The position numbers and the translations under genes are program-made. DNA of 35,729 bases from Affinundibacterium amnicola (lineage in GTDB: Bacteria; Pseudomonadota; Gammaproteobacteria; Burkholderiales; Burkholderiaceae_D), in NCBI RefSeq assembly GCF_014284275.1, contig NZ_JACOFU010000013.1, positions 1-35,729 on the forward strand, written 5' to 3'. The notes below the pieces were generated by a model. That model saw only the letters and a program-made list of their open reading frames with translations, was not told where the DNA came from and did not search any database. The number at the start of each line of letters is the position of its first letter. Positions within the stretch are counted from its first letter, which is position 1. Shown piece after piece: positions 1 to 8,027 of the stretch.

Positions 1-82
1 TACCCAATGAAGCGTACCCCATCGCCCCATCCAAGTACTCTTGCACTACTTTGTATTTGAACTCATCTGTATTTTTAGTCAT
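1..82 (-). CDS. IS3-family (IS150-like) transposase OrfA, N-terminal fragment cut by window edge
   Basis: Reading leftward from an ATG at 80-82 gives 27 codons, beginning MTKNTDEFKYKVV and running open to the window edge. This matches the start of IS3/IS150-type OrfA proteins, whose N-terminal helix-turn-helix binds the element's ends. The ORF starts 40 bp inside a terminal inverted repeat, as expected for this family. The rest of OrfA, OrfB and the other end lie outside the window, so intactness cannot be judged. Family assignment rests on a short peptide plus the end structure; the subgroup is tentative. Confidence 0.72.
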   Translation of the reverse strand, partial: MTKNTDEFKYKVVQEYLDGAMGYASLG

Positions 83-87
83 TAAAA

Positions 88-120
88 AACCCCAAAAGTT
101 GGCGTCCAACTTTTGGGGTT
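88..120. repeat. Perfect 15-bp inverted repeat with 3-nt loop at the IS end
   Basis: Positions 88-102 (AACCCCAAAAGTTGG) and 106-120 (CCAACTTTTGGGGTT) are exact reverse complements around the loop CGT. The outer arm is the IS terminus. In an IS entering from the left, such a hairpin can also block read-through transcription into orfA or sequester its start. That role is inference. Confidence 0.8.
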
Positions 121-173
121 CAGTTCAAACTTTCGTCGCGGTTTTCAGAGAGATACAAAACACTCAACAGGTT

Positions 174-773
174 TTATCCCAATTTAGGACGCCCAGCTTT
201 CAAAGCTGGCAATTCTTCCACCAAAGTTTTAAGCGCACTAACCGGCGTTTTCTTTAGTAATACCAAGCCAACGCGCAGCAACTGGCTTTTCTTCACTTCA
301 ATACCAGCCGCGATACAGGCTTTTTTCACTTCACTCAGCACCGCATATTCAGCTTCAGGCATCGTAAAGCTATCGCGAACCAATTTTGGCTTCTTAGCCT
401 TTTCTTTCACCGGAGCAGCGACTATTGGCTTACTAATGACCACCGGTTTCTTCGATACAGACTTAGCAACTGCGCTAACTGGCGCCTTCGCCTTCACTTT
501 GGCTACTGGTTTTACTGGGACTTTTGCAGGCGTTTTAGCTTCTGCCTTATTCTCCGCCTTAGTTGCCAACTTAGTTGCCAACTTAGCTGGAACTTTAGGT
601 ACAGGCTTCACCGCAGGCTTACTTGCTTTTGCAACTGCAACAGGTGCCTTTAGTTCTTCAGCTGTTCGTATTGCCACGGCTTTTGCGGCTGTATTTGCGA
701 TCGTCTTGGCGGGAACAACTGGGGCTTTCGCCTTCACTGCCACCGGGGCTTTTTTCTTGGCTGTAGTTACCAT
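174..773 (-). CDS. Histone H1-like Lys/Ala/Pro-rich protein with possible ribbon-helix-helix C-terminus
   Basis: The 199-residue product has two parts. Residues 1-132 are low-complexity Lys/Ala/Pro/Val, resembling bacterial histone H1-like or AlgP-type tails that bind DNA non-specifically. Residues 133-174 are non-repetitive and fit a ribbon-helix-helix plan: a short strand (RDSFTMP), a helix (about 140-156), a turn, and a second helix (about 160-173) with KKSQLLRVGL. The end (GRPKLG) is AT-hook-like. I start at 773 because AAGGAG lies 7 nt upstream; an in-frame ATG 12 codons earlier lacks such a site. A role in nucleoid organisation is inferred. An alternative is a phasin-like or polyphosphate-associated basic protein, since ppx is next door. 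Confidence 0.75.
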   Translation of the reverse strand: MVTTAKKKAPVAVKAKAPVVPAKTIANTAAKAVAIRTAEELKAPVAVAKASKPAVKPVPKVPAKLATKLATKAENKAEAKTPAKVPVKPVAKVKAKAPVSAVAKSVSKKPVVISKPIVAAPVKEKAKKPKLVRDSFTMPEAEYAVLSEVKKACIAAGIEVKKSQLLRVGLVLLKKTPVSALKTLVEELPALKAGRPKLG

Positions 774-902
774 CTTGAACTCCTTCTCTATCATTACTGA
801 AAATATCAATCAAATTAAATGGCGATTCAATTTAAAACAAAATAAATAATATAAACAATTTACATCAATAATTAGAAAAAGGCAATTTATTCAAGATGAA
901 TA

Positions 903-2360
903 TCAGACTCGTGCCCGCACCACGAAATCGACACCGATCTCACGCCAACATTCAATTTCCTTGCGCAACCAAAACGCCACCGTTGGATGCAAGCTAACCC
1001 AATCTGGCTTCAATTCCAACTCGATCTTACTTTTCATTTTGAGACTGAAATCCATGTAATCAAGCTCAACACGCGAATGCATAAAACTCACCGCCAGTCG
1101 CAGCGCTAATACCGCTTTCGCAAAATCGAGATCGGCAAAGGCGTCGCCAACTTTGCGCAAGTTCCCCTTTTGACTCAATACCAAGCGACTCATCAACTTT
1201 TGTTCACGCGTTGTAAAGCCAGGAATATCCGCATTCTCAACCAAGTAACTACCGTGTTTGTGATAACCCGTATGCGAAACCACCATGCCAACTTCGTGCA
1301 ACAAAGCACTCCAGTAAACGTAGTTACTCAGATCTTCATTGACTGGTTTCAGCTGAGTGAACAGAGAGCGCGACATATCCGCCACTAGCTTAGCCCTACC
1401 CAGATCGGCGCGAAACAAACTCAAGACATCGTGCACTGCTTGCTCACGACGATCGCGCTTGGTCGAGCGCAAATACAAGTCCCACATCACGCCCATACGC
1501 AAACCCGCTTCAATCGGGTGCAAGACCTTGATATTCAATTCTTGAAACAAACCAATCAAAATGGCCAAGCCGCCAATCACCATCGCCACACGTTCTGGTT
1601 TGATTCCTTGTAAATTGAGTTGATCGATTTGACCACGTTGTATGCAATAAGCACGTAAGGCTTGCAATTTTTCCAAAGTGACTTCTGCATCGCCAAAACC
1701 ATTTTTATACAAGGCATCAGAAATCGCTCTGACCGTACCCGAAGAACCATAGGCATTGCGCCAAAATTCTGGTTGATAAGCTGGTGTGGCATCTTCTAAC
1801 AAAGATCGCACAGTCAAGACCGCAGCATCAAAGCCGTCTTCGGTGATAACACCTTGTGGAAAGAAATTGGAACTGTGCTTGACCGTTCCCATTGCGAAGG
1901 ATTCCACCTTCAAAATTTCATGGCCACGCCCTAAAATGATTTCAGTCGAGCCACCACCAATATCGATCACCAAGCGACGCTCGGCAGGAATCGCCAAGGA
2001 ATTCGATACGCCCAAATAAATTAAGCGCCCCTCTTCTTCACCGGAAATCACTTCGATCGGCAATCCTATTGCAGCTTCTGCTGCGGGCAAAAAATCCGCT
2101 GCATTTTTTGCGATACGTATGGTGTTAGTTGCCACCACGCGCACAGAGTCAATCGCATAGTCTGCCAATATTTCCTTGAAGCGTGCTAAGCAAGTGATCG
2201 CGCGCTGCATCGCTTCCGGCGTCAAATTACCATTTGCATCAAGTCCTGCAGCCAATCGGATGGGGTCGCGCGCGCTACGGATCACGCGAATCGCTGAACC
2301 TTCATAACTACCTATGTGTAAGCGAAAACTATTAGAGCCAAGATCAACCGCTGCAAACAT
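903..2360 (-). CDS. ppx: Exopolyphosphatase, Ppx/GppA family
   Basis: The product hydrolyses terminal phosphates from polyphosphate and possibly pppGpp in the cytoplasm. Visible motifs are the ASKHA phosphate-1 loop AVDLGSNSFRLHIG at the N-terminus, DIGGGSTEI about 140 residues in, and a C-terminal HD-type helical region with LLHEVGM. The length of about 485 residues fits the long Ppx form with an HD-like C-terminus. Two ATGs lie 6 nt apart (2366 and 2360). The AAGGA at 2369-2373 is 2 nt from the first and 8 nt from the second, so 2360 is preferred. The gene is preceded by a candidate PHO box at 2492-2509, suggesting induction in phosphate starvation. ppk is not in the window. Confidence 0.93.
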   Translation of the reverse strand: MFAAVDLGSNSFRLHIGSYEGSAIRVIRSARDPIRLAAGLDANGNLTPEAMQRAITCLARFKEILADYAIDSVRVVATNTIRIAKNAADFLPAAEAAIGLPIEVISGEEEGRLIYLGVSNSLAIPAERRLVIDIGGGSTEIILGRGHEILKVESFAMGTVKHSSNFFPQGVITEDGFDAAVLTVRSLLEDATPAYQPEFWRNAYGSSGTVRAISDALYKNGFGDAEVTLEKLQALRAYCIQRGQIDQLNLQGIKPERVAMVIGGLAILIGLFQELNIKVLHPIEAGLRMGVMWDLYLRSTKRDRREQAVHDVLSLFRADLGRAKLVADMSRSLFTQLKPVNEDLSNYVYWSALLHEVGMVVSHTGYHKHGSYLVENADIPGFTTREQKLMSRLVLSQKGNLRKVGDAFADLDFAKAVLALRLAVSFMHSRVELDYMDFSLKMKSKIELELKPDWVSLHPTVAFWLRKEIECWREIGVDFVVRARV

Positions 2361-2392
2361 GCGCATTTTCCTTCATACAGTGAATACGATGA

Positions 2393-2411
2393 CGTCAGTG
2401 ACTCACTGACG
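2393..2411. repeat. Perfect 9-bp inverted repeat upstream of ppx
   Basis: CGTCAGTGA at 2393-2401 and TCACTGACG at 2403-2411 are exact reverse complements around one central base. It lies in the predicted ppx 5' leader, about 30 bp before the start. No T-tract follows on either strand, so it is not an ordinary intrinsic terminator. It could be a regulator site or an mRNA hairpin. Confidence 0.5.
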
Positions 2412-2475
2412 ACGAAATGAAATCATCATATCGCAGAGCTGGATACCAACGAGCATCCGAGCAATCGGATAAATG

Positions 2476-2509
2476 ATATTAATGATTAATTGTGACGCGG
2501 ATGTGACAG
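2476..2509 (-). promoter_or_regulatory. Candidate PHO box with -10 element for ppx
   Basis: On the minus strand, CTGTCAC (2509-2503) and GCGTCAC (2498-2492) form two 7-bp direct repeats separated by 4 bp. That is the layout of a PhoB box (consensus CTGTCAT repeats with 4-bp spacing). A -10-like TAATAT (2481-2476) follows after 10 bp, the spacing expected when PhoB replaces the -35 contact. The element points towards ppx, about 115 bp upstream of its start. This was read by eye and not scored. Confidence 0.5.
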
Positions 2510-2531
2510 ATTCCGGGCGAACAAGCTGACT

Positions 2532-3404
2532 TTACATCACGGGCAAAAAGAAGCGTGGACGTAAATTATCCAAGCCGGTGGAATTCAGAATCTCGCTCAA
2601 TCGTTGAGCAGACTTGCTGTTGCGCCCCCCCTTATATTCAGCAATGATGAGCTCGTTTTTCATCGAATGCTCCCAACCAACCAATTCCGTCACGCGCACT
2701 TGATAGCCATGAGATTCTAATTGCAGACAACGCAAAACATTGGTAATTTGGCTGCCAAATTCGCGCGTATGTATAGGATGACGCCACATTTCTGATAAAG
2801 GATTATCTTTGACTGCGTCGCCTTTGGTCTTGCGTAATTCAGCCGCAACTTCTGCCTGACAGCATGGCACTAAGACCATAAATTTTGCTTTCTTTTTTAA
2901 GGCAAAATCAATCGCATCGTCGGTCGCAGTATTACAGGCATGCAGCGCCGTCACAATATCAATTTGATCTGGCAAGGCTGTCGATTTCGTCGATTCGGCG
3001 ACGGACAAATTCAAAAACTGCATTCCGCCAAACCCAAGTCGCTGCGCCAATGCTGTCGACTTGGCAACCAACTCATCACGTGTCTCTATGCCATAAATGC
3101 ACGAAGCATTGTCTTTACCCAAAGCCTTAAAAAACAAGTCGTACAAGATAAATCCCAAATACGATTTACCTGCCCCGTGATCTACTAAGCTAACCTGACC
3201 TTTTTGCTCCAAAACTTGCTGCATCAATGGTTCAATAAATTGATATAGATGGTAAACCTGCTTGAGCTTACGACGGCTATCCTGATTCATTTTGCCATCA
3301 CGCGTCAAAATGTGTAATTCTTTCAGCAACTCCAATGATTGCCCCGGACGAATTTCATGTTTGTCGTTGCTGTCGATATTTTTTTTCGGGGATGTGGATT
3401 TCAT
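2532..3404 (-). CDS. Class I SAM-dependent methyltransferase (Methyltransf_32-like)
   Basis: This is a 290-residue protein. The SAM-binding motif I is visible as VDHGAGKSYLGF around residues 75-87, and an acidic residue ending the next strand (YGIET, near 125) is placed to bind the ribose. A downstream LVPCCQAE segment resembles the PCC motif of Methyltransf_32 proteins. The substrate is unknown; relatives are mostly annotated only as methyltransferases. The gene precedes ppx on the same strand, 165 bp away across a candidate ppx promoter, so co-transcription is uncertain. A run of seven C at 2625-2631 lies inside the gene but the frame is intact. Confidence 0.75.
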   Translation of the reverse strand: MKSTSPKKNIDSNDKHEIRPGQSLELLKELHILTRDGKMNQDSRRKLKQVYHLYQFIEPLMQQVLEQKGQVSLVDHGAGKSYLGFILYDLFFKALGKDNASCIYGIETRDELVAKSTALAQRLGFGGMQFLNLSVAESTKSTALPDQIDIVTALHACNTATDDAIDFALKKKAKFMVLVPCCQAEVAAELRKTKGDAVKDNPLSEMWRHPIHTREFGSQITNVLRCLQLESHGYQVRVTELVGWEHSMKNELIIAEYKGGRNSKSAQRLSEILNSTGLDNLRPRFFLPVM

Positions 3405-3477
3405 GCGGGAACCTTATGCGGCGGAGACTGCGCTGATCTTGCGTAAGCCGCTATTTTACTTGATGCGTGTGCACAAA

Positions 3478-3509
3478 ACAAAAAAGGCGATGAATTCACT
3501 TCATCGCCT
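3478..3509 (-). terminator. Intrinsic terminator of the sugar-utilisation operon
   Basis: AGGCGATGAA (3485-3494) and TTCATCGCCT (3500-3509) form a perfect 10-bp stem with a 5-nt loop. On the minus strand the stem is followed by TTTTTGTTTT. It sits just 3' of the transporter gene, closing that operon. Confidence 0.85.
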
Positions 3510-3530
3510 CGATACTTCACCATCAGAAAA

Positions 3531-4850
3531 TTAATGGTCGTTAGCGTTCGATTTTTGCAATTTCACAAACCCAACACTCGCCGCAGCAAACAATAAAAGT
3601 ATGCCAGCGAGACGGATCACATTCTCTGGATTGCCACCAAGCAGACTACGATAAAACAGGGGCAGCGTGAAAATCTGAATAATCATCGGGATCACAATAA
3701 ACATATTGAAGATTCCCATATACACACCAGTACGCTCTTTCGGAATACTGCCCGCCAACATGATGTAAGGATTCCCCATCATACTTGCCCACGCCAGACC
3801 AATGCCCAACATGGGCAGCCACAGCCATTGTTTGTTCTGAATTTCGGGAATCAATAACATGCCTATGCCAGCCAACACCAAGCAAACACTATGCACAATT
3901 TTTGGCCCTAGGCGTTTTGCGAACGGCACCAAAGCAAAGGCCGCAATAAAAGCGATAAAGTTATAGAAAGCGCCAAGCTGTCCATTCAATAATCCAGCAT
4001 CACGAAAGCCCTCAGAAGCCGGATCATTGGTGGCGAATATTGTCTTCGCTAGGCACAGCATTATGTACTGCCAATAGCAAAACATCGCATACCATTGAAA
4101 CAACTTCATCCAAGCCAACTGCTTCATGGTCGTCGGCATGTCGTTGATCGCCGAAAAAATTTCACCCAAAGTGTGTTGAAAGCCATGTGGCTGACTGCGA
4201 ATGACGGCGACTTCCTCTTCTGTCATCGGTAACTCTGGTGTAGTTTTCAAAGTCCACAATACTGAGCCCAAAGAAAACACTGCACCAATCAAAAATGCGG
4301 CAATCACAATATGCGGTATGTTGCTGGAATTGACGGCATTTTTATTCATGCCCGCAAAAACTAAAATCGATGGCGTGAGATAAGCCAGTGTTTGCCCCAA
4401 ACCGGTGAACGCGCTTTGCGTGAGAAAACCTATCGAATGCTGGCTTTTATCCAATCGATCGCTGACATAAGCACGGTAGGGTTCCATCGTGACATTGTTT
4501 GCCGCATCTAAAATCCACAACAAACTCGCCGCCATCCACAGCGTTGGGCTAAATGGCATCGCCAATAAGCCGAGACTACAAAGTATCGCGCCGATCAAAA
4601 AATACGGCGTGCGTCTGCCCCAACGGCTCGTAGTACGGTCGCTCATCGCGCCGACTATTGGCTGCACCAGCAAACCCGTCACTGGGCCAGCCAACCACAA
4701 GTAAGGCAAGCTTGCTTCATCAGCACCGAGATAACTATAAATCGGACTCATGCTGCTTTGCTGCAAGCCAAAACTAAATTGGATACCAAAAAATCCAAAA
4801 TTCATATTCACGATCTGCCAGAAGGACAGATGTGGCTTTTTTATTTGCAT
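3531..4850 (-). CDS. MFS/GPH-type sugar (probably sucrose) transporter, SuxC-like
   Basis: This 439-residue inner-membrane protein has about twelve hydrophobic segments. Its N-terminal [13 protein letters not shown] and the loop [15 protein letters not shown] after TM2 are characteristic of the glycoside-pentoside-hexuronide/SUT sucrose and maltose transporters; the loop is the MFS motif A equivalent. It probably imports sucrose by cation symport. I start at 4850 because GGAG (4859-4862) lies 8 nt upstream; the ATG eight codons earlier has no site. It is the last gene of the receptor, amylosucrase, fructokinase, transporter series, 41 bp behind the kinase, and is followed by a strong terminator. 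Substrate is inferred from neighbours; maltose-type sugars are the alternative. Confidence 0.87.
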   Translation of the reverse strand: MQIKKPHLSFWQIVNMNFGFFGIQFSFGLQQSSMSPIYSYLGADEASLPYLWLAGPVTGLLVQPIVGAMSDRTTSRWGRRTPYFLIGAILCSLGLLAMPFSPTLWMAASLLWILDAANNVTMEPYRAYVSDRLDKSQHSIGFLTQSAFTGLGQTLAYLTPSILVFAGMNKNAVNSSNIPHIVIAAFLIGAVFSLGSVLWTLKTTPELPMTEEEVAVIRSQPHGFQHTLGEIFSAINDMPTTMKQLAWMKLFQWYAMFCYWQYIMLCLAKTIFATNDPASEGFRDAGLLNGQLGAFYNFIAFIAAFALVPFAKRLGPKIVHSVCLVLAGIGMLLIPEIQNKQWLWLPMLGIGLAWASMMGNPYIMLAGSIPKERTGVYMGIFNMFIVIPMIIQIFTLPLFYRSLLGGNPENVIRLAGILLLFAAASVGFVKLQKSNANDH

Positions 4851-4880
4851 TTCTTTGTCTCCAATGATTGTCATTCCGTC

Positions 4881-4900
4881 GCGCGCTAAATTTAGCGCGC
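4881..4900. repeat. Perfect 20-bp palindrome spanning the fructokinase stop codon
   Basis: GCGCGCTA (4881-4888) pairs with TAGCGCGC (4893-4900) across AATT. The kinase stop codon lies inside it. No T-tract follows, so it is more likely an intercistronic RNA hairpin that affects mRNA stability or coupling to the transporter than a terminator. Confidence 0.6.
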
Positions 4901-5878
4901 AGAATGCGCCAGAATGTCTTTGTAAAAATCAAGATGCTCAGCAACGGCGCCGCGCACAGTACAAATCGCCGCAGCAAAATGATTTGCCATGGCTAAAGTT
5001 TTTTCTATCGGCCAATTACTTTGCCAACCATAGATGAACATCGCGGTAAAGGCATCACCAGCACCGACAGTATCGACCACCTGCACTGCAGCTGGCATTT
5101 GTTCAAGGCTATGCAAGCACTCGTCATTCGCATCCAGATAGAAATAGCCTTTCTCACCTAAAGTAACGATCACGGCCTGCATATAAAACTCCGCCATCAG
5201 CACTTCACATGCTTGTCGTAGACTGACTGGCTCGTGCTCAATCTTCATGTCTGAGGCTGCTGGACAACAATGTTGAATCACAAATTGCAGCTCATCTTCA
5301 TTCAACTTCACCATATCGCAATAGTTCAGAGAAGAACTGATGGTCTCAACGGTGGCTTGCCCATCTCGCAAATTCAAATCCAAAAACTTACTCGCACCTT
5401 CCGTCAAATCCGATTCTAAGATCGTGATCAATGTCTGTTGCGAAACCGCTGTTCTTTGAATTAGAGAACCGTAATAAATCAAATCCGGCGGCGTCTCTTG
5501 AAAAACCTTGCGCAATACCTCATCAACTAATGAGGCATCAATATAGTCATAGGCTTGATCTAACAAAATCTCAAATCGATGCGAGCTGTTATTCCCTTGC
5601 TCATCCATATGCACGACAACGCGACCAGTAGGATGTTTTTCATCAAGCTGCAAACCATCTAAAAGTAATTCAGTACGCGCAGCCTCGGCACGGATCAAGT
5701 CCGCATTTGCATCTTGCCCGAGCCGACTCAACATCAATGGCCTAGCCCCCAACAAGGATAAGCTACGCGCAACATTAAACGGTGCGCCACCGATCACTTT
5801 TTCTTGTGGGAATTCGTCAATTAAAGCCTCGCCGTAAATCAACAAGTTAGGCTTTTTATCTATCGTTGTGTGGTTCAT
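4892..5878 (-). CDS. Fructokinase, PfkB/ribokinase family
   Basis: The 328-residue kinase shows the N-terminal PfkB signature with the substrate-binding Gly pair (VIGGAPFNVARSLSLLGA, residues 28-45). The C-terminal signature is VDTVGAGDAF, with catalytic Asp275. It would phosphorylate fructose to fructose-6-phosphate in the cytoplasm. The preceding gene is amylosucrase, which releases fructose from sucrose, and the following gene is a sucrose-type transporter, so fructose is the most likely substrate. The Shine-Dalgarno is weak; no better in-frame start was found. An alternative is another sugar kinase of the family. Confidence 0.88.
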   Translation of the reverse strand: MNHTTIDKKPNLLIYGEALIDEFPQEKVIGGAPFNVARSLSLLGARPLMLSRLGQDANADLIRAEAARTELLLDGLQLDEKHPTGRVVVHMDEQGNNSSHRFEILLDQAYDYIDASLVDEVLRKVFQETPPDLIYYGSLIQRTAVSQQTLITILESDLTEGASKFLDLNLRDGQATVETISSSLNYCDMVKLNEDELQFVIQHCCPAASDMKIEHEPVSLRQACEVLMAEFYMQAVIVTLGEKGYFYLDANDECLHSLEQMPAAVQVVDTVGAGDAFTAMFIYGWQSNWPIEKTLAMANHFAAAICTVRGAVAEHLDFYKDILAHSAR

Positions 5879-5971
5879 TGCCGTTTCACTTTCATGGGAT
5901 ATGCAGAAGTTAATTTGAAATTAGCAAACTAGCGTTTAAGGTAAATAGTCTGCAATCGCAACAGTCTGCCA

Positions 5972-7903
5972 TTATCCCCCAATCACGCGCAACCAACGCT
6001 GGGAATACGCAGCCAAATTAATGTGTGATCCCATAATTTCTCCACTCAACACATCCACATATTGGATATCGTTGGACGTCGCATATGGAATTTGTTCAGC
6101 TACTTCCGTACTCGACAAGGTTTGCGGTAATTCACTAAAGTTCGATAAATAAATCAGATGCTCATCGCTATGTACATCACCCCGAACAAAACCCAAGACT
6201 TGCGCACAATCTGTCTTCAATATTCGACGTGCTGTATTTGCCGCCAAAGCGGGTAATTGTTGTCGCTGTTTGATCAGCTCACAAAGTTGTGTAAACACTT
6301 GACTCGAATGGCGTGACATATCAGGCAAATTCGTCTGTGCATCTTGATCAAAGTATGGGCGCTGCAACCAGCGACCATCCATGCAGCGAGCAGGATCCGC
6401 TAGGTAAGAACGATCATTGGTCTGCGCAAGTTCATCGCCCATATAAATCAAGGGAATACCACCAAAACTCAAGCTCAAGCCATACATCAGCAGAACACGG
6501 CGGATCGCCAGTTGGGCAGCGATCTGATCTTGTCCTTCTGACGAATGTGCTAGGCCGCAAAGCGAAGCAGCCATACCCACAGTGCCATGCACCGCATCAG
6601 GATCACTCGCTTGGAACCGCAAGCCATCGGCATAGCTATTGCTCTCATCAGAGAAAAAATGCGCGGCATGTTTCAAACGTTGTTTTGCTAACTGTGTGTC
6701 GCCGTTGTCGCCAGCGGCCTCGGCACGTAATACATTCCACCCGATATCATCATGACAGCGCACATAATTGAGCCAGCTCGCCTGCGCTGGTAAATTTGGT
6801 GTCGCGGCAATCACGGCTTCGATTAAATCAACTTTTTGCTCAACCAATGCAACCCAAGATGAAGCCATTAAGCTACTGTGGTAAGCGATATGGCACTCTT
6901 TGATTCCTTGAGCTTCGCTCCCCAGATAGGCGGGTAAGTCAGCGGTTGCAACGATCGCCTCTGCTTTCAGGAGCACGCCCGGTGCAGCGATCTCGATGAT
7001 ATCGCGCAGCGCTTGCAATAAAAGATGCGCCTCAGCTTGATTCATGCAATTAGTGCCGAGCCGCTTCCACAAAAAGGCGGTCGAATCTAAACGAAAAGCT
7101 TCAATTCCCAAATTCGCCATACGCAACATCGCCAGCGCTATCTGTGCAAACACCTCGGGATTACTGTAATTCAAATCCCATTGATAAGGATAAAACGTGG
7201 TCCATACCCATTTTTGTAATTCAAGATTGAAAGTAAAATTACCGGGCGCAGCTTGCGGAAAAATTTGCCCTACCGTTTGCTCATACTGATCCGGTAAATC
7301 GCGGTCGGCAAAAGTGTGAAAATAGGCTTGATAGCGAGCATCACCACGCTTTGCGGCCAACGCCCACGGATGATCATCGGCGATGTGATTTAAAACAAAA
7401 TCGGCACACAGAGAGATTCTTTGAGCACGTAATGCCAACGTGAGCTCGCGCAAGTCATCGATACTCCCCAAACCTTCTTGAATCTCATCAAAGCTAGAAA
7501 CCGCAAAGCCACCGTCGTTTTCGCCGCGCCGCGCCTGAAAAAAAGGTAGCAAATGCAAATAGCGCACGCCTAATTTCACCAAATGAGGAATCTGTTTTTT
7601 GACTCCTTGCAAGTCTCCAGCGAAACGATCTACATAGGTGCAATACCCAAGCATATCTTGCTGCAGAAACCAATCTGGATTTTGCAAACGCGCAGTATCT
7701 AACGCAATTAAATCGACGCTACGTTGCTGTGCTAATTTACTGATTTCTCCGATCAACTGCGTGATCCAAGCGTCGAAGTTTTCGTGTTGACCATAAACCT
7801 GCGCCAGCTTTTGACGCAAAGCCGGTGAGAACCGCAGCAATCGTTGTTGCAACAGTGCGGCCTGCGATGTGTTCGACTGGTTTAAGGAAGGTGTAAGACT
7901 CAT
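5972..7903 (-). CDS. Amylosucrase, GH13 (SuxB-like)
   Basis: The 643-residue glucansucrase transfers the glucosyl unit of sucrose to a growing alpha-1,4-glucan and releases fructose. All GH13 active-site elements align with Neisseria polysaccharea amylosucrase by eye: His173 (FVLNHIADDH), nucleophile Asp273 (AFRLDSTAFLWK), acid/base Glu315 (LLKAEAIV), and His384-Asp385 (YVRCHDDIGW). The YVRxHDDIGW motif is typical of amylosucrase rather than alpha-amylase. There is no signal peptide, so it acts in the cytoplasm on imported sucrose. It lies between the outer-membrane receptor and fructokinase genes in one operon. A sucrose hydrolase of the same subfamily is the main alternative. Confidence 0.92.
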   Translation of the reverse strand: MSLTPSLNQSNTSQAALLQQRLLRFSPALRQKLAQVYGQHENFDAWITQLIGEISKLAQQRSVDLIALDTARLQNPDWFLQQDMLGYCTYVDRFAGDLQGVKKQIPHLVKLGVRYLHLLPFFQARRGENDGGFAVSSFDEIQEGLGSIDDLRELTLALRAQRISLCADFVLNHIADDHPWALAAKRGDARYQAYFHTFADRDLPDQYEQTVGQIFPQAAPGNFTFNLELQKWVWTTFYPYQWDLNYSNPEVFAQIALAMLRMANLGIEAFRLDSTAFLWKRLGTNCMNQAEAHLLLQALRDIIEIAAPGVLLKAEAIVATADLPAYLGSEAQGIKECHIAYHSSLMASSWVALVEQKVDLIEAVIAATPNLPAQASWLNYVRCHDDIGWNVLRAEAAGDNGDTQLAKQRLKHAAHFFSDESNSYADGLRFQASDPDAVHGTVGMAASLCGLAHSSEGQDQIAAQLAIRRVLLMYGLSLSFGGIPLIYMGDELAQTNDRSYLADPARCMDGRWLQRPYFDQDAQTNLPDMSRHSSQVFTQLCELIKQRQQLPALAANTARRILKTDCAQVLGFVRGDVHSDEHLIYLSNFSELPQTLSSTEVAEQIPYATSNDIQYVDVLSGEIMGSHINLAAYSQRWLRVIGG

Positions 7904-7935
7904 GGCAAAAGACTCAAAGAAAACGCAAGGTTATC

Positions 7936-7966
7936 GCAAGCAAAGCGAGATGAGCACTTTGCTTGC
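7936..7966. repeat. 10-bp inverted repeat in the receptor-amylosucrase intergenic region
   Basis: GCAAGCAAAG (7936-7945) and CTTTGCTTGC (7957-7966) are exact reverse complements around an 11-nt loop, 33 bp before the amylosucrase start. No T-tract follows on the minus strand. It may be an RNA hairpin that sets the relative level of receptor and downstream genes. Confidence 0.55.
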
Positions 7967-8027
7967 ACTTCAACATAACAACTGAAGAAGCAAATAGTAA
8001 GAAGTTCGATTAGATTGACTAGATCGA

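Larger units (their letters stand above)
1..122 (-). mobile_element. IS3-family insertion sequence, one end only
   Basis: On the minus strand the element appears to begin at 122 with TGAACCCCAAAAGTTGG, the 5'-TG terminus typical of IS3-family inverted repeats, and then runs into the OrfA fragment. The remainder lies left of the window. The element ends about 50 bp past the stop codon of the histone-like gene, so that gene is not interrupted. Confidence 0.65.

Noticed and set aside
436..849. A 137-codon plus-strand frame opposite the histone-like gene that looks hydrophobic
   Set aside because: The Ala/Thr/Phe pattern results from antisense reading of Lys/Ala/Pro codons; no ribosome-binding site and no homology recognised.
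2393..2411. The inverted repeat near ppx as a terminator of the methyltransferase gene
   Set aside because: No T-tract follows on the minus strand and it lies downstream of the predicted ppx promoter. I list it only as a repeat.
5944..5963. AAATAGTCTGCAATCG near the amylosucrase 3' end, resembling half of the main operator
   Set aside because: Only one half-site matches and the other half has no symmetry. Its position inside an operon gives no promoter to control.
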